A stretch of DNA of 64,000 bases from Alkalimarinus alittae (lineage in GTDB: Bacteria > Pseudomonadota > Gammaproteobacteria > Pseudomonadales > Oleiphilaceae), in assembly GCF_026016465.1 (NCBI RefSeq), contig NZ_CP100390.1, positions 682,001 to 746,000 on the forward strand. Direction: 5' to 3'. The first letter of the stretch is position 1. Every line of letters begins with the position of its first letter. The notes beneath the pieces were generated by a model, which saw only the letters and a list, made by a program, of their open reading frames with translations, searched no databases and had not been told where the DNA came from. Below, one piece after another: positions 46,094-54,547 of the stretch. The position numbers were made by a program, and so were the translations under genes.

Positions 46094-46865
46094 TAGATTA
46101 GGTGTGACCAAGAGAGGGGCAGGTTTATGGTGCTCATGGCTTCTAGCCAGTGCGTGCCTGTTGTTAACGCCCGCCGCGTCAGCAGAGCCACTTAAGCTCG
46201 CTACTGCCAGTTGGCCGCCTTACATAGGTAAAGACCTCCCTAAAAAAGGGATGGCGGTTGATATCGTTACCCAGGCGTTTAGCCAAGCGGGTGTAGAAAC
46301 TAGCGTGGTGATACTGGCTTCTTGGGATGATGTCAGAGAAGGCGTAGAGTCGGGTGTGTATGACGTGATTTTGGGATATTGGTACTCTGATGAACGCGCT
46401 CGATTTCATAGCTATAGTGATGCGTTTATGACTAATCGACTTAACTTTGTGAAGCGGAAAGGGAGCGGCATAACGTACCAATCCCTTGCAGACTTAGAAG
46501 GTTTAATGATCGCGACAGTACATAACTACGCCTATGGGGATGAGTTTGAGACTTACCCTGGCATATACCAAGTTAAAAGTAATCATGTGATACAGATATT
46601 GCTAACCTTGTTAGAGGGACGGGCCGATCTTGCGTTAGGTGATGTGAACGTTATCACGCATGAGCTGCACAGTTATATGCCCAGCAAATTGAAAGAGATA
46701 GAAATATTGCCTAACCCACTGTCCGAAAAAGGGCTTCATATAACCGTGAGCCTATATAATAAAAATGGTAGCAACATATTAAAGACTTTTAATCGACAAA
46801 TCGCAGATATGCGTTCAAAAGGTGAAATAGCATCAATTATTGATGCACATACACCGGGTTATTAA
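46059..46865 (+). CDS. Periplasmic solute-binding protein overlapping the wax synthase gene
   Basis: About 268 aa with a long basic N-terminus then a signal peptide (LWCSWLLASACLLLTPAASA) and an SBP_bac_3-type core (LKLATASWPPYIGKDLPKKG). ATG 46059 has AAGGAG five bases before it, inside the wax synthase gene, so translation is coupled by a 35-bp overlap. No transport permease is nearby. The binding pocket residues are not well enough conserved to name a ligand. A second such protein, at 7219, shares the same general fold but is not a close copy. Confidence 0.85.
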   Translation: MQILNNIKSKRNRLGVTKRGAGLWCSWLLASACLLLTPAASAEPLKLATASWPPYIGKDLPKKGMAVDIVTQAFSQAGVETSVVILASWDDVREGVESGVYDVILGYWYSDERARFHSYSDAFMTNRLNFVKRKGSGITYQSLADLEGLMIATVHNYAYGDEFETYPGIYQVKSNHVIQILLTLLEGRADLALGDVNVITHELHSYMPSKLKEIEILPNPLSEKGLHITVSLYNKNGSNILKTFNRQIADMRSKGEIASIIDAHTPGY

Positions 46866-46937
46866 TTTCTCCTCTTGCTTTGGACTACACTTTAGATCAG
46901 TACCTTATTTATAAGTGAGTTTGATTAGGAGGCTATT

Positions 46938-47225
46938 ATGCAACTATCAGAAGATGCGCTTACCAATCACGAAGTGACTATTTGCCTTAATGGCGGTGCA
47001 GTTTTGGGCCCCTTTAACGCGACATGGAGCAAAGAAGATAGTGGCGATGTTAGAGCGCTAAGTCGAGAGTTTGATGAATACCTTAAAGGTGAAAATCAGG
47101 CTCGTTTCAAGTACCACCTTCATGACACCTACACCAATGCGGTACACACCCTGATTCTTCGGTTTGAAAATGTAACGGCTATTTATGACCATGTAAAGCT
47201 GCGCGATCAAAATAACAAACAGTGA
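46938..47225 (+). CDS. Hypothetical protein, 95 aa
   Basis: A soluble protein with a strong AGGAGG site upstream. It contains ICLNGGAVLGPFNATWSKED and DVRALSREFDEYLK, mixed beta/alpha, with no transmembrane or signal segment. I do not recognise the family. It starts 72 bp after the solute-binding gene on the same strand and may be the third gene of that run. Confidence 0.65.
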   Translation: MQLSEDALTNHEVTICLNGGAVLGPFNATWSKEDSGDVRALSREFDEYLKGENQARFKYHLHDTYTNAVHTLILRFENVTAIYDHVKLRDQNNKQ

Positions 47226-47328
47226 CAAACTGTAGCTGTTTTGGTGTAGATGGGAAAATTAAATACGTTAAGCTGTAAGCACATTTATTCTCCATTGTTC
47301 CTGCGAATAGAGGCTTGCTGTTTACTAT

Positions 47329-48135
47329 ATGTCTACGCTAAGTGTTGGTGGAATCTTATTATTATTTTGTCTGATCGTGCCTATGGGGTTACACCTATAT
47401 AAGCGCTATCAGGATGCACAAGTAGAAAAAATGCGTCGAGTCGCACAGCTGACGCACGCCTATCGTCTTACCCAGCGTTTTTTACATCAAATACCGAATC
47501 AATACTTAACGCGAGAGTCTAAATTATTATTGTTAGAACGGGCTATTTTCTTTTTGAATAAGCTAAAAAAAGAGATCCCCACTAGCCAGTTGGTAATGAC
47601 AAAGTTGTTACGTAACCAAACGATGTATGATGCGTTACAAGAACATTATATCAAACCAGCCTCAACGGTTATTAACTCGGCGATTGAAGCGCGTGATGCA
47701 CAAATCAATTTATCTGATTTTAGTCGATTTGTTGAAATCCAGTTTCGAGTTAACGCAATTGAAAAAGCGCTAGCAATGGAGGTTTTAAACCAAGCTAATT
47801 GGTTTTCGGTGCAATGCTTAACAGATTTTTATCGTGCTCAAAGTCAAAAGGCCTCAAATGAAGGTGAGTTTAGATTAGCCATCCATCATCTCAATAATGA
47901 AATGAGTGAGTTTAAAAAGCACACGGGGGTTGAGAGAGCTGAGCTGGGCGTACAGGAATGTGTAGCGCTCATTAGTGAAAATAGACAATTACTTGAAGCC
48001 CAAGAAGATACCCATGAAAAGGGTGATCAGCCATCAGATGACGTTAAACCCGTAGAAAATGTCTTATTAATGAAGGATTGGGATGCTACCGATGATGAGG
48101 TTGTGCAACGTAAGAAAAAGCAACTCTATGGATAG
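47329..48135 (+). CDS. Hypothetical membrane-anchored helical protein
   Basis: A 268-aa protein with one N-terminal membrane helix (LSVGGILLLFCLIVPMGLHLY), then a long helical, basic-acidic cytoplasmic part with segments such as QRFLHQIPNQYLTRESKLLLL and LAIHHLNNEMSEFKKH, and an acidic linker before KDWDATDDEVVQRKKK at the end. The family is not recognised. The start codon is ATG 47329 with no clear ribosome site. It converges with yebG, 32 bp away. Confidence 0.7.
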   Translation: MSTLSVGGILLLFCLIVPMGLHLYKRYQDAQVEKMRRVAQLTHAYRLTQRFLHQIPNQYLTRESKLLLLERAIFFLNKLKKEIPTSQLVMTKLLRNQTMYDALQEHYIKPASTVINSAIEARDAQINLSDFSRFVEIQFRVNAIEKALAMEVLNQANWFSVQCLTDFYRAQSQKASNEGEFRLAIHHLNNEMSEFKKHTGVERAELGVQECVALISENRQLLEAQEDTHEKGDQPSDDVKPVENVLLMKDWDATDDEVVQRKKKQLYG

Positions 48136-48167
48136 TTGCTTTCTCTCAGTATCGACGTAAAAAAGCG

Positions 48168-48464
48168 TTAGGCTGTATTCTTTTTCGAGCTAATTGACTC
48201 AACATTTCCTTTGTCTTCATCAATGTTTGCCAATATCTCTGGTTTACCTTTGAGGGCTGTTATCATTTCATCTTTGTAGTCTGCGATTAGAAGGCCAATC
48301 TGTTCGGCCTTTTCTTCATCAAGTCCTACGATGCGAGCCTCTAAGAATACCCGTAGATTTTCAGCGAACTCGAGTTTTTTATCTAAGGCGTCAGCTTCTT
48401 TTTTGTCGGTGAAGGTGCGCTTTTCAGGATCTCGATCAGACATATATAACGTGGTTACCGCCAT
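48168..48464 (-). CDS. yebG: YebG-family SOS protein
   Basis: A 98-aa small acidic protein matching YebG of E. coli: the N-terminal MAVTTLYMSDRDPEKRTFTD then KKEADALDKKLEFAENLRVFL, same length and spacing as the E. coli protein. YebG is DNA-damage-induced; its biochemical role is unknown. The promoter carries a perfect-symmetry LexA box 15 bp before the start codon, so SOS control is well supported. Confidence 0.9.
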   Translation of the reverse strand: MAVTTLYMSDRDPEKRTFTDKKEADALDKKLEFAENLRVFLEARIVGLDEEKAEQIGLLIADYKDEMITALKGKPEILANIDEDKGNVESISSKKNTA

Positions 48465-48478
48465 TATTTGCTCCGGTA

Positions 48479-48494
48479 CTGTATAAATAATCAG
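48479..48494. promoter_or_regulatory. LexA (SOS) box of yebG
   Basis: CTG-TATAAATAAT-CAG, exactly the gammaproteobacterial CTG-N10-CAG layout with an AT-rich centre, close to the CTGTATATATATACAG consensus. It lies 15-30 bases upstream of the yebG ATG, the normal repressor position. Confidence 0.8.
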
Positions 48495-48719
48495 TTAATA
48501 GTATCTGGGGCTCGCCATATTTTCAACTGTTTAGTGATGATTGTTCGTTTAGGCGTAGATAGAATAAAAAATACAGATGTGGTTAAATAATGATCAGTTG
48601 AACTATATTTAGAGCAACACTTAAGATAACTGCGGATAAAGCACTGAATTGATAGCAACCGTATGTATAGGTAGGGCTCTCACCTAATTGAAGAGGGTTG
48701 ATGTAGTGTGGAGGCGAAC

Positions 48720-49529
48720 ATGGCTATTTCAATGAATAGTCCTACGGGCGTAACCAGTAACCCTGTATCTAATAGCAATGTTAACACCCCGTATAACCGT
48801 ATTAGCACTGGCCAACGAATTAACAGTGCTGCCGATGACGCTGCGGGGCTAGCTATTTCTAATAAAATGGCAACGCAATTAGGTGGGTTAAATACGGCTA
48901 TACGAAATGCTGGAGATGGTATTTCTTTAGTGCAAGTGGAGACTGGCGCGCTCACTAGCGTTAACGCAAATCTTCAGCGAATGAGAGAGCTCTCGGTACA
49001 AGCAGGAAACGGTGCGTTAAACGCCAGTGATCGAAAGGCACTACAGAAAGAAGCCGACCAACTATTGGACGATACAAAAAACATACTTGAAACCAGTAGC
49101 TTTAATGGTAAGCAGTTATTGAATAGCGATACTACGCAGCCGTTTCAGGTAGGGCCTAATGTATCTGATGTAGTTTCAATAGAGGGTAAAAATATACAAG
49201 GGCTATTAGAGCAGGCTGACTTATTTGATCTTGATTTGACTACACCTGATGCTGCTTCACATGCTATCGGCGTACTGGACGTCTCATTAACGACAATCAG
49301 TGAAAGAAGCGCCGAGCTAGGTGCTGTCGCTAACAGGTTTGAGTCAACGATCAATAATCTGCAAGACGCACGTATTAACACGGCAGAAGCGAGAAGTCGG
49401 ATTGCTGATGCAGATATTGCCAAAGAAGCCTCTGATTTGGCGGCGAACCAGATTAAAAATCAGGTTCAAATAGCCATACAGGCACAAGCGAATAGCAGTC
49501 GAGGGCTAGTACTTCAGCTCTTAACCTAA
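48720..49529 (+). CDS. Orphan flagellin-family protein with altered N-terminus
   Basis: A 269-aa flagellin: the conserved RINSAADDAAGLAIS then NMATQL-like, NAGDGISLVQVETGAL, LQRMRELSVQAGNG and the C-terminal RIADADIAKEASDLA...QAQANSSRGLVLQLL are all there. The first 32 residues differ from all classical flagellins: prolines at about 8, 15 and 24 and many Asn/Ser (NSPTGVTSNPVSNSNVNTPY) replace the helix-forming repeat that packs the filament core. The central variable domain is also very small. ATG 48720 has GGAGG six bases before. No other flagellar gene is nearby. Confidence 0.85.
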   Translation: MAISMNSPTGVTSNPVSNSNVNTPYNRISTGQRINSAADDAAGLAISNKMATQLGGLNTAIRNAGDGISLVQVETGALTSVNANLQRMRELSVQAGNGALNASDRKALQKEADQLLDDTKNILETSSFNGKQLLNSDTTQPFQVGPNVSDVVSIEGKNIQGLLEQADLFDLDLTTPDAASHAIGVLDVSLTTISERSAELGAVANRFESTINNLQDARINTAEARSRIADADIAKEASDLAANQIKNQVQIAIQAQANSSRGLVLQLLT

Positions 49530-49531
49530 CG

Positions 49532-49555
49532 AAAAAAGCAGCGCTAGGCGCTGCT
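49532..49555 (-). terminator. Minus-strand intrinsic terminator
   Basis: AGCAGCGC-tag-GCGCTGCT, a perfect 8-bp stem with a 3-base loop; read on the minus strand it is followed by TTTTTT. It terminates transcription arriving from the 36-codon gene at 49611-49721 (and/or the gene at 50092), not from the flagellin. Confidence 0.8.
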
Positions 49556-49610
49556 GGTGGGTGAATATAAATATTGCTCTCAAGCGTATATTCCTTTTGA
49601 TTGAATGCGG

Positions 49611-49721
49611 CTAATTCGCAAAATACATAGCGCTGAAATAGGCCTCCATTTCTTTCATGTATTCTGCTTCACAAGGATGCGTTAGCGTGAATAATAGGCT
49701 ACCTTCTTTTACTCGTTTCAT
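49611..49721 (-). CDS. Putative 36-aa small protein, ends YFAN
   Basis: The frame starts at ATG 49721, eight bases after GGAG, and encodes 36 residues from MKRVKEGSLLFTLTHPCEAE to a tail MKEMEAYFSAMYFAN; an ATG two codons earlier is also possible. A strong terminator with a T run follows 56 bases after its stop, so it forms a complete transcription unit. There is one Cys and many aromatic/Glu residues. The C-terminus resembles PqqA (Tyr-Phe-Ala-Asn and a Glu-x3-Tyr pattern, E24 to Y28), but no pqqB-E genes are visible. The surrounding 49728-50091 is otherwise empty of genes. Confidence 0.5.
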   Translation of the reverse strand: MKRVKEGSLLFTLTHPCEAEYMKEMEAYFSAMYFAN

Positions 49722-50091
49722 AATCATCTCTCCGATGTTTAAAATTTCTGATTACTTAGAAAAGCGTGTAATTAGAAGCACTGAGTGGAGAGGCTTTGAT
49801 TACGACTAGGTTAGTGAAAGCTCCCACGCCAATGTTTCTTACATGTTAGATAATGCATTACCTGTACCACTTTTTAGGTATTAGATTAAGTGTCGATAAA
49901 ATACATCAAAATCAATAGGATGACGTTATTGGTTGGGTTTTCACGATGTTTTCAAGGGAGTATTTAAAACAGCTAGGCGCTTAGTAATGGTGCATTGAAC
50001 GTTAAAGTGCTCAAAAATTGAGCAGCCGATACGGCGGGCTTTTTGTAACGCACCGCCATGACTGGTGACATTAAGTGTTGCGTATTAAACG

Positions 50092-51321
50092 TTAGATAAC
50101 AGAAAACGTTAGCCCTGCATTTTGCTCTAAACGGTCAATAAAACGTTGATCGAACACGGTGGCAGTGGTCCAAAAACCACCTGCTTTTTCATCTTTGCTA
50201 ATATCTTGAACAAGGCTAATACCGGCTTGCGCCAACATTTTAGAGGTAGAGCCATAGCCTGGGTCACGGTCACCCGTTACTTTGGTTCTTATGGTTTCGC
50301 CGTTATCTGTTTTGCCGATAAAACGAATATCATAAAAGCCTTTTTCCTGATCACTTGGGCTAGGGCCTTCGCCAGGTTTAGGAAGTATGTAGTTTTCCAA
50401 TAGCCAACGTGTGGGCTTGATGGCTGCGCCGACTAGAAATAAGCCTAGGCCTACGCCGAAACCGCTAGCTGTTAAACGTCCTTTAGTGCCCTTGCCCATG
50501 AGCATGGACTCGTCATATTTAAAGGATGAGCCATAAGCGTTGCCGCTTAAGGCATTACTGCGATGCACTACGCGGGTATTGATTCCTGCCATGATAAATG
50601 GGCCTGCCCATTGCCCTGACTCGCTGTCGAGCTCAGGTGTCGATACATTGTGTTGGCGTGCGGTAAATTGATGGCCATCTGGGCAAATAGAGTAGGGGTT
50701 AGCAAGTTCTTTGCGCAAGGCTTTGCTCTTGGCCGCTTCTTTGGTGATATTAATCATGCTTGCAATAGTGCCGCCAGAGGCCGCCCCTCGCATGGCTTTA
50801 ACGCGCATTCTAATTGATGTGCAAGGCGCACCAAGCTGATTAAGCGACTGCTGCTGAAGGTGAAACACCCCCATGTCAGAAGGGATCGAGTCAAATCCGC
50901 AGCAATGTACAATACGCGCGCCTGTTTTCTGTGCTTTTTTCTCATATTGGCTGATCATTCGTTTAACCCATTGCACTTCGCCAGTTAAGTCGCAGTAGTC
51001 TGTGCCTGTCTCAGCACAAACCTTTACCAACGGCTCACCAAACAATGCATAAGGACCAACGGTAGAGATTATGACCTTGGTTTTTTCGCATAAGCGGGTT
51101 AAAGCCGTTTCATCGGCTGCATCTGCGGTTAAAAGCGTTAAGTTATCTGCTGTATTACCTAAACTACTTTTAAGGGTTTTGAGTTTGCTTAGTGAGCGTC
51201 CTGCAGCAGCCCATTTTATATCGCTATCTACACCGTATTGATCGTTTAAATAGCGACATAATATTTGACCTACAAAGCTGGTTGCGCCAAATATGATTAG
51301 ATCGAATTGTTGGTTGCTCAT
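50092..51321 (-). CDS. Saccharopine dehydrogenase-like / trans-acting enoyl reductase family protein
   Basis: A 409-aa NAD(P)-dependent oxidoreductase of the saccharopine-dehydrogenase fold: N-terminal Rossmann LIIFGATSFVGQILCRYL, then VISTVGPYALFGEPL, CDLTGEVQWVKRM and HCCGFDSIPSDMGVF. This branch is homologous to mycobacterial trans-acting enoyl reductase; in gammaproteobacteria the substrate is not known, and a role in lipid modification is likely. AAGGA precedes the ATG by six bases. Monocistronic in appearance. Confidence 0.9.
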   Translation of the reverse strand: MSNQQFDLIIFGATSFVGQILCRYLNDQYGVDSDIKWAAAGRSLSKLKTLKSSLGNTADNLTLLTADAADETALTRLCEKTKVIISTVGPYALFGEPLVKVCAETGTDYCDLTGEVQWVKRMISQYEKKAQKTGARIVHCCGFDSIPSDMGVFHLQQQSLNQLGAPCTSIRMRVKAMRGAASGGTIASMINITKEAAKSKALRKELANPYSICPDGHQFTARQHNVSTPELDSESGQWAGPFIMAGINTRVVHRSNALSGNAYGSSFKYDESMLMGKGTKGRLTASGFGVGLGLFLVGAAIKPTRWLLENYILPKPGEGPSPSDQEKGFYDIRFIGKTDNGETIRTKVTGDRDPGYGSTSKMLAQAGISLVQDISKDEKAGGFWTTATVFDQRFIDRLEQNAGLTFSVI

Positions 51322-51395
51322 AGTAATCCTTGAAAAACGAAAAAGCGGTTTATAAATATCTAACTAGTGAGGTTGGCTTATTTTAGCGTGTTCAC

Positions 51396-53201
51396 CTAAC
51401 GTACTGATGTTGTATCGGGCGCTAGGTCGCTGACCATTACGGCATCTCTACCTGAGACTTTAACTTTGTACATTAATTTGTCGGCAGAGGCTAAAAGTCT
51501 CTCAAGAAGCCGCTCTGCGTTCTCTTCAAAACCAGAAGGCTTATCCAGGCAGACTAAACCAAAGCTTGCCGTAATGGCCACCTTAAGATCATTGTGTTTG
51601 ATCTCAATGTTGTTGATAGCGTTTCGCAATCGATCGGCTAAAACGTGTGCGTACTCAGCATCGGTCGCATGCAGTAAAATAACAAACTCTTCCCCTCCAT
51701 AGCGACAAATAAGCTCACCTTCTCGGCAGGTCTCTTTGGTGGTGGACGCGATGGCCTTTAGTACCAAATCTCCAACATTGTGCCCGTACTGATCATTGAT
51801 ATCTTTAAAATGATCGATGTCGAATAACAGCAGTGATAGTGGGCGATTAAAACGAATAGCTTTTGAAAGTTCGGTGGTGGCTAACTCTGCAAATGACCGC
51901 CTATTTAAAAGTGAGGTTAAGAAATCCTCTCGCGCCAATTTCTCAAGCTGCTTTTTGCTTGAATGTAGCTCTTTGGTTCGGTGCTCGACTTCGGCTTCTA
52001 GGTGTTCTGTTAGTGCTGCGAGTGCTATTTGTTGCTTCCAATCTTGCACAAGGTAAATGGCCAGCGAGGCCAGTGAAAAGGAGATTAAGCCCCATTGGCC
52101 TGAGCGGCCTATCCAAGTGATAAGGTTGTGAGCACTAAGCATGTCGAGTAGTAGCGAGATAAAAAGCGTTAGTATGCCAAAAATCATGATAACGCCTGGC
52201 AGGTCAAGCGTCTTAAATTGCTGATAACAGCCAATAACTAACGCCAACACCAATAGAATGAACAACACATCAAAGTAAGGGTAGGCATTGATGAAGTTAA
52301 ACTCTGTAAAGGCAGAAAGAGCAGCAACGACCAACACAAAAAGGCTAGATGCCACTAATACGCCATAGGCTACTTTGGGGGTTTTATCTTTCAGCCAGGC
52401 TATGATGATACCTGATAGAAAAACAGGGATTAAAAAATAGCAAAATGCAGCAATATAGCGCCAGTTTAAGGGGCTGAACCAAACAACCTGGCTTAGCTCA
52501 TTTTCGGCAAACATCATGATGGCCAAATTAAACGAAAGTAGTCCAGTGCTAATAGCGGTACTGCTGTCTTTTTTGATTGAGCCCATTATTGTGCTAATGA
52601 TGCCCACTAATAGAACAATAAGGATAAAAGATAACCCCATGATCCCGCGGGTATAGACTTCATTCAATAAGCTAAATCGGTCGCCAATAGCGACCGCCCC
52701 AGATAAACCAATATAAGGGTAATCGGAGTATATTCGGAGATATAAAGGGTGGTCTTGGTAGTCATCGGGTAAGCGGATAATATGCCACGGCCATCCTTCG
52801 AACTGGCTATTACCTTCAGCATCGATTTCGCCAAAATGGTAAATCTGTTGATTGTTTTGGAAGGCTTGAAACGTAAGGTCAACGCTATTAATAAATAGGT
52901 AAGGGTCGCGCCACGCCTTAGTGGGTAAATCTATTTTAAGCCAAACAATATTCTCATCGGTCCGACCAGGTATATCACTGGGCGAAGTGGTGGGCTTCCA
53001 TAATACTGTACTATCACGCCACTGGCCGGTTACTGGGTTTTTAGGTAAATCTCCCCAGTGGTATGACCATCCCCCAGAAATAAGCTCTCTTTTGGGTGCC
53101 GTGTTACTCTCTTGCGCCAGAGAAGAGCCAATAACTATGCTATAGAATGCAAAAACTGTAAGGAAAAATCCGACAGTTTTTCGAACATTAAGTAAAAGCA
53201 T
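51396..53201 (-). CDS. 7TM-DISM diguanylate cyclase
   Basis: A 601-aa membrane diguanylate cyclase: a signal peptide (FFLTVFAFYSIVIGSSLAQ), a periplasmic DISM-like beta domain (WSYHWGDLPKNP ... NIVWLKIDLP ... YPYIGLSGAVAIGDR), about seven membrane helices (190-400), a short coiled coil (EVEHRTKELHSSKKQLEKLA) and a C-terminal GGDEF domain with GGEEF at 502-506, plus FDIDHFKDINDQYGH with the metal Asp. The RxxD inhibitory site is absent (REGE in its place), so product inhibition is not expected. It diverges from the DUF2156 gene over a 298-bp gap. Confidence 0.92.
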   Translation of the reverse strand: MLLLNVRKTVGFFLTVFAFYSIVIGSSLAQESNTAPKRELISGGWSYHWGDLPKNPVTGQWRDSTVLWKPTTSPSDIPGRTDENIVWLKIDLPTKAWRDPYLFINSVDLTFQAFQNNQQIYHFGEIDAEGNSQFEGWPWHIIRLPDDYQDHPLYLRIYSDYPYIGLSGAVAIGDRFSLLNEVYTRGIMGLSFILIVLLVGIISTIMGSIKKDSSTAISTGLLSFNLAIMMFAENELSQVVWFSPLNWRYIAAFCYFLIPVFLSGIIIAWLKDKTPKVAYGVLVASSLFVLVVAALSAFTEFNFINAYPYFDVLFILLVLALVIGCYQQFKTLDLPGVIMIFGILTLFISLLLDMLSAHNLITWIGRSGQWGLISFSLASLAIYLVQDWKQQIALAALTEHLEAEVEHRTKELHSSKKQLEKLAREDFLTSLLNRRSFAELATTELSKAIRFNRPLSLLLFDIDHFKDINDQYGHNVGDLVLKAIASTTKETCREGELICRYGGEEFVILLHATDAEYAHVLADRLRNAINNIEIKHNDLKVAITASFGLVCLDKPSGFEENAERLLERLLASADKLMYKVKVSGRDAVMVSDLAPDTTSVR

Positions 53202-53499
53202 TAGGGAGCTTGTTAACCTTTGTCGTACTGTGGTTGAGTGCTTCCGCAGTGATTAAGGTGCTAGCGGAAGAATATTTATTATAAGAGTTAGCATATAAAT
53301 TATAGCTAAACTAATAGAGTGTGCTGTGAAAATCAATGCGCTTTAAAGAATATTGTTCAATTGTACATATAAATGATAGCGTTCACAGAATGGTGTTATT
53401 CGCCTTTACATCACTCATATCTGGGGTAATATTCTTGGTATATGTTATCGCTGAACACTTGCAGGCGCTGATAATTCTTCGTACAGACGGTACAAAGTT

Positions 53500-54546
53500 A
53501 TGGAAACCCACCAGGGTGTATGTAGAGTACCGGCTAATCAGCGGTTATCTGAGAATGACTATGGGCCATTAGAGCAGCACGAGGCTTGCTTAATTGTGCA
53601 ATTATATGGCTCACAGTCTAGTGCCCAGTTTTTATTTCAAGACGGTGTGAATTACTTTGGCCTAGCCTCAGAGGGTGTTATTGGCTACGCGCCGCAAAAA
53701 GGCTTCTTAGGGACTACCAACATTGTTTTCGCTAACCCTGTATGCGCACCCTCCACCCTAAATTCTTTATTGTCCGCGTTCTTAGCGAGTCAAACTGAGC
53801 CCACATTGTTTGTCGGTGTTGATCAAACGGTTGCTGAGGCATTGTCGTCAGTGGGCTATCGATCTAACCAAGTAGGCGTAGAAAGTCACATCGAAATAGA
53901 CACCTTTAATGTTGTTGGCCAGCATAAAAAACAGTTACGACATGCCTCTAACTTTGCAAAACGGCATAGGTGTCGTGTCGATGAACTATCTTGGCAAGCG
54001 CTAGACACCAAGCAAGTGATAAGGTTATCGGAAGAATGGCGCTCGAATAAAGGGGTTAGTCGTCGAGAGTTGAAGCTATTAACTAAACCTCCAGTATTTG
54101 AAGATGAACCTTTGGTCAGAAAATTTTACTGCTTTGAGGGCCATAAGCTTCTAGGGTTTGTCTATTTTGAGCCCTATTTCGAAAGCGGTAAGATCAAAGG
54201 GTACTGCGCTAATATTATAAGATCATTAGTGGATGCCGAGTACGCAGGCGTTTCGGATTATATTATTCTTGAAGCGATTAAACAGTTTAGGCTTGAAGGG
54301 GTTAAAGTGTTATCTCTCGGGCTGTCTCCGCTTTATAATATTCAGCCAGAGAATAATGATAACCCTCGTGTTCGGTGGATGCTTAGGCTGATGTATCAGC
54401 GAGCGAACGCGCTTTATGCCTTTAAAGGGCTGGCCTATCATAAAACGCGTTATCGTCCTGTGCAAACACCTTGGTATCTCTGCAGCAAAGATCTGAGTAC
54501 GCCGAGGCTGTTTAGTGCGCTGTTTTTTGGCCTTGGCGTGCTTTGA
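53500..54546 (+). CDS. DUF2156 (LPG synthase C-terminal-like) protein
   Basis: A 348-aa protein resembling the cytosolic domain of phosphatidylglycerol lysyltransferase (MprF), a GNAT-fold enzyme that uses aminoacyl-tRNA: the DUF2156 blocks FGLASEGVIGYAPQKGF, LRHASNFAKRHRCRVDE, EWRSNKGVSRREL, and LEAIKQFRLEGVKVLSLGLSPLY are seen. It has no membrane-spanning flippase part. Start codon ATG 53500 has only a weak site. It runs into the flavoprotein gene with one base between stop and start, so they are coupled. The acceptor and the amino acid are unknown. Confidence 0.85.
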   Translation: METHQGVCRVPANQRLSENDYGPLEQHEACLIVQLYGSQSSAQFLFQDGVNYFGLASEGVIGYAPQKGFLGTTNIVFANPVCAPSTLNSLLSAFLASQTEPTLFVGVDQTVAEALSSVGYRSNQVGVESHIEIDTFNVVGQHKKQLRHASNFAKRHRCRVDELSWQALDTKQVIRLSEEWRSNKGVSRRELKLLTKPPVFEDEPLVRKFYCFEGHKLLGFVYFEPYFESGKIKGYCANIIRSLVDAEYAGVSDYIILEAIKQFRLEGVKVLSLGLSPLYNIQPENNDNPRVRWMLRLMYQRANALYAFKGLAYHKTRYRPVQTPWYLCSKDLSTPRLFSALFFGLGVL

Positions 54547-54547
54547 T

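Noticed and set aside
48600-48719. Sigma-28 promoter for the flagellin
   Set aside because: A TAAA-like -35 exists, but the -10 does not match GCCGATAA, so no support.
49981-50091. Possible integron attC-like sequence (ACGTTAGAT) before the saccharopine-dehydrogenase-like gene
   Set aside because: The required paired simple sites and extrahelical layout are not present; no integrase is near.
53336-53572. A 78-codon frame with a hydrophobic segment upstream of the DUF2156 gene
   Set aside because: It has no ribosome site, overlaps the DUF2156 gene by 73 bp in another frame, matches nothing known, and most of it lies in the promoter gap.
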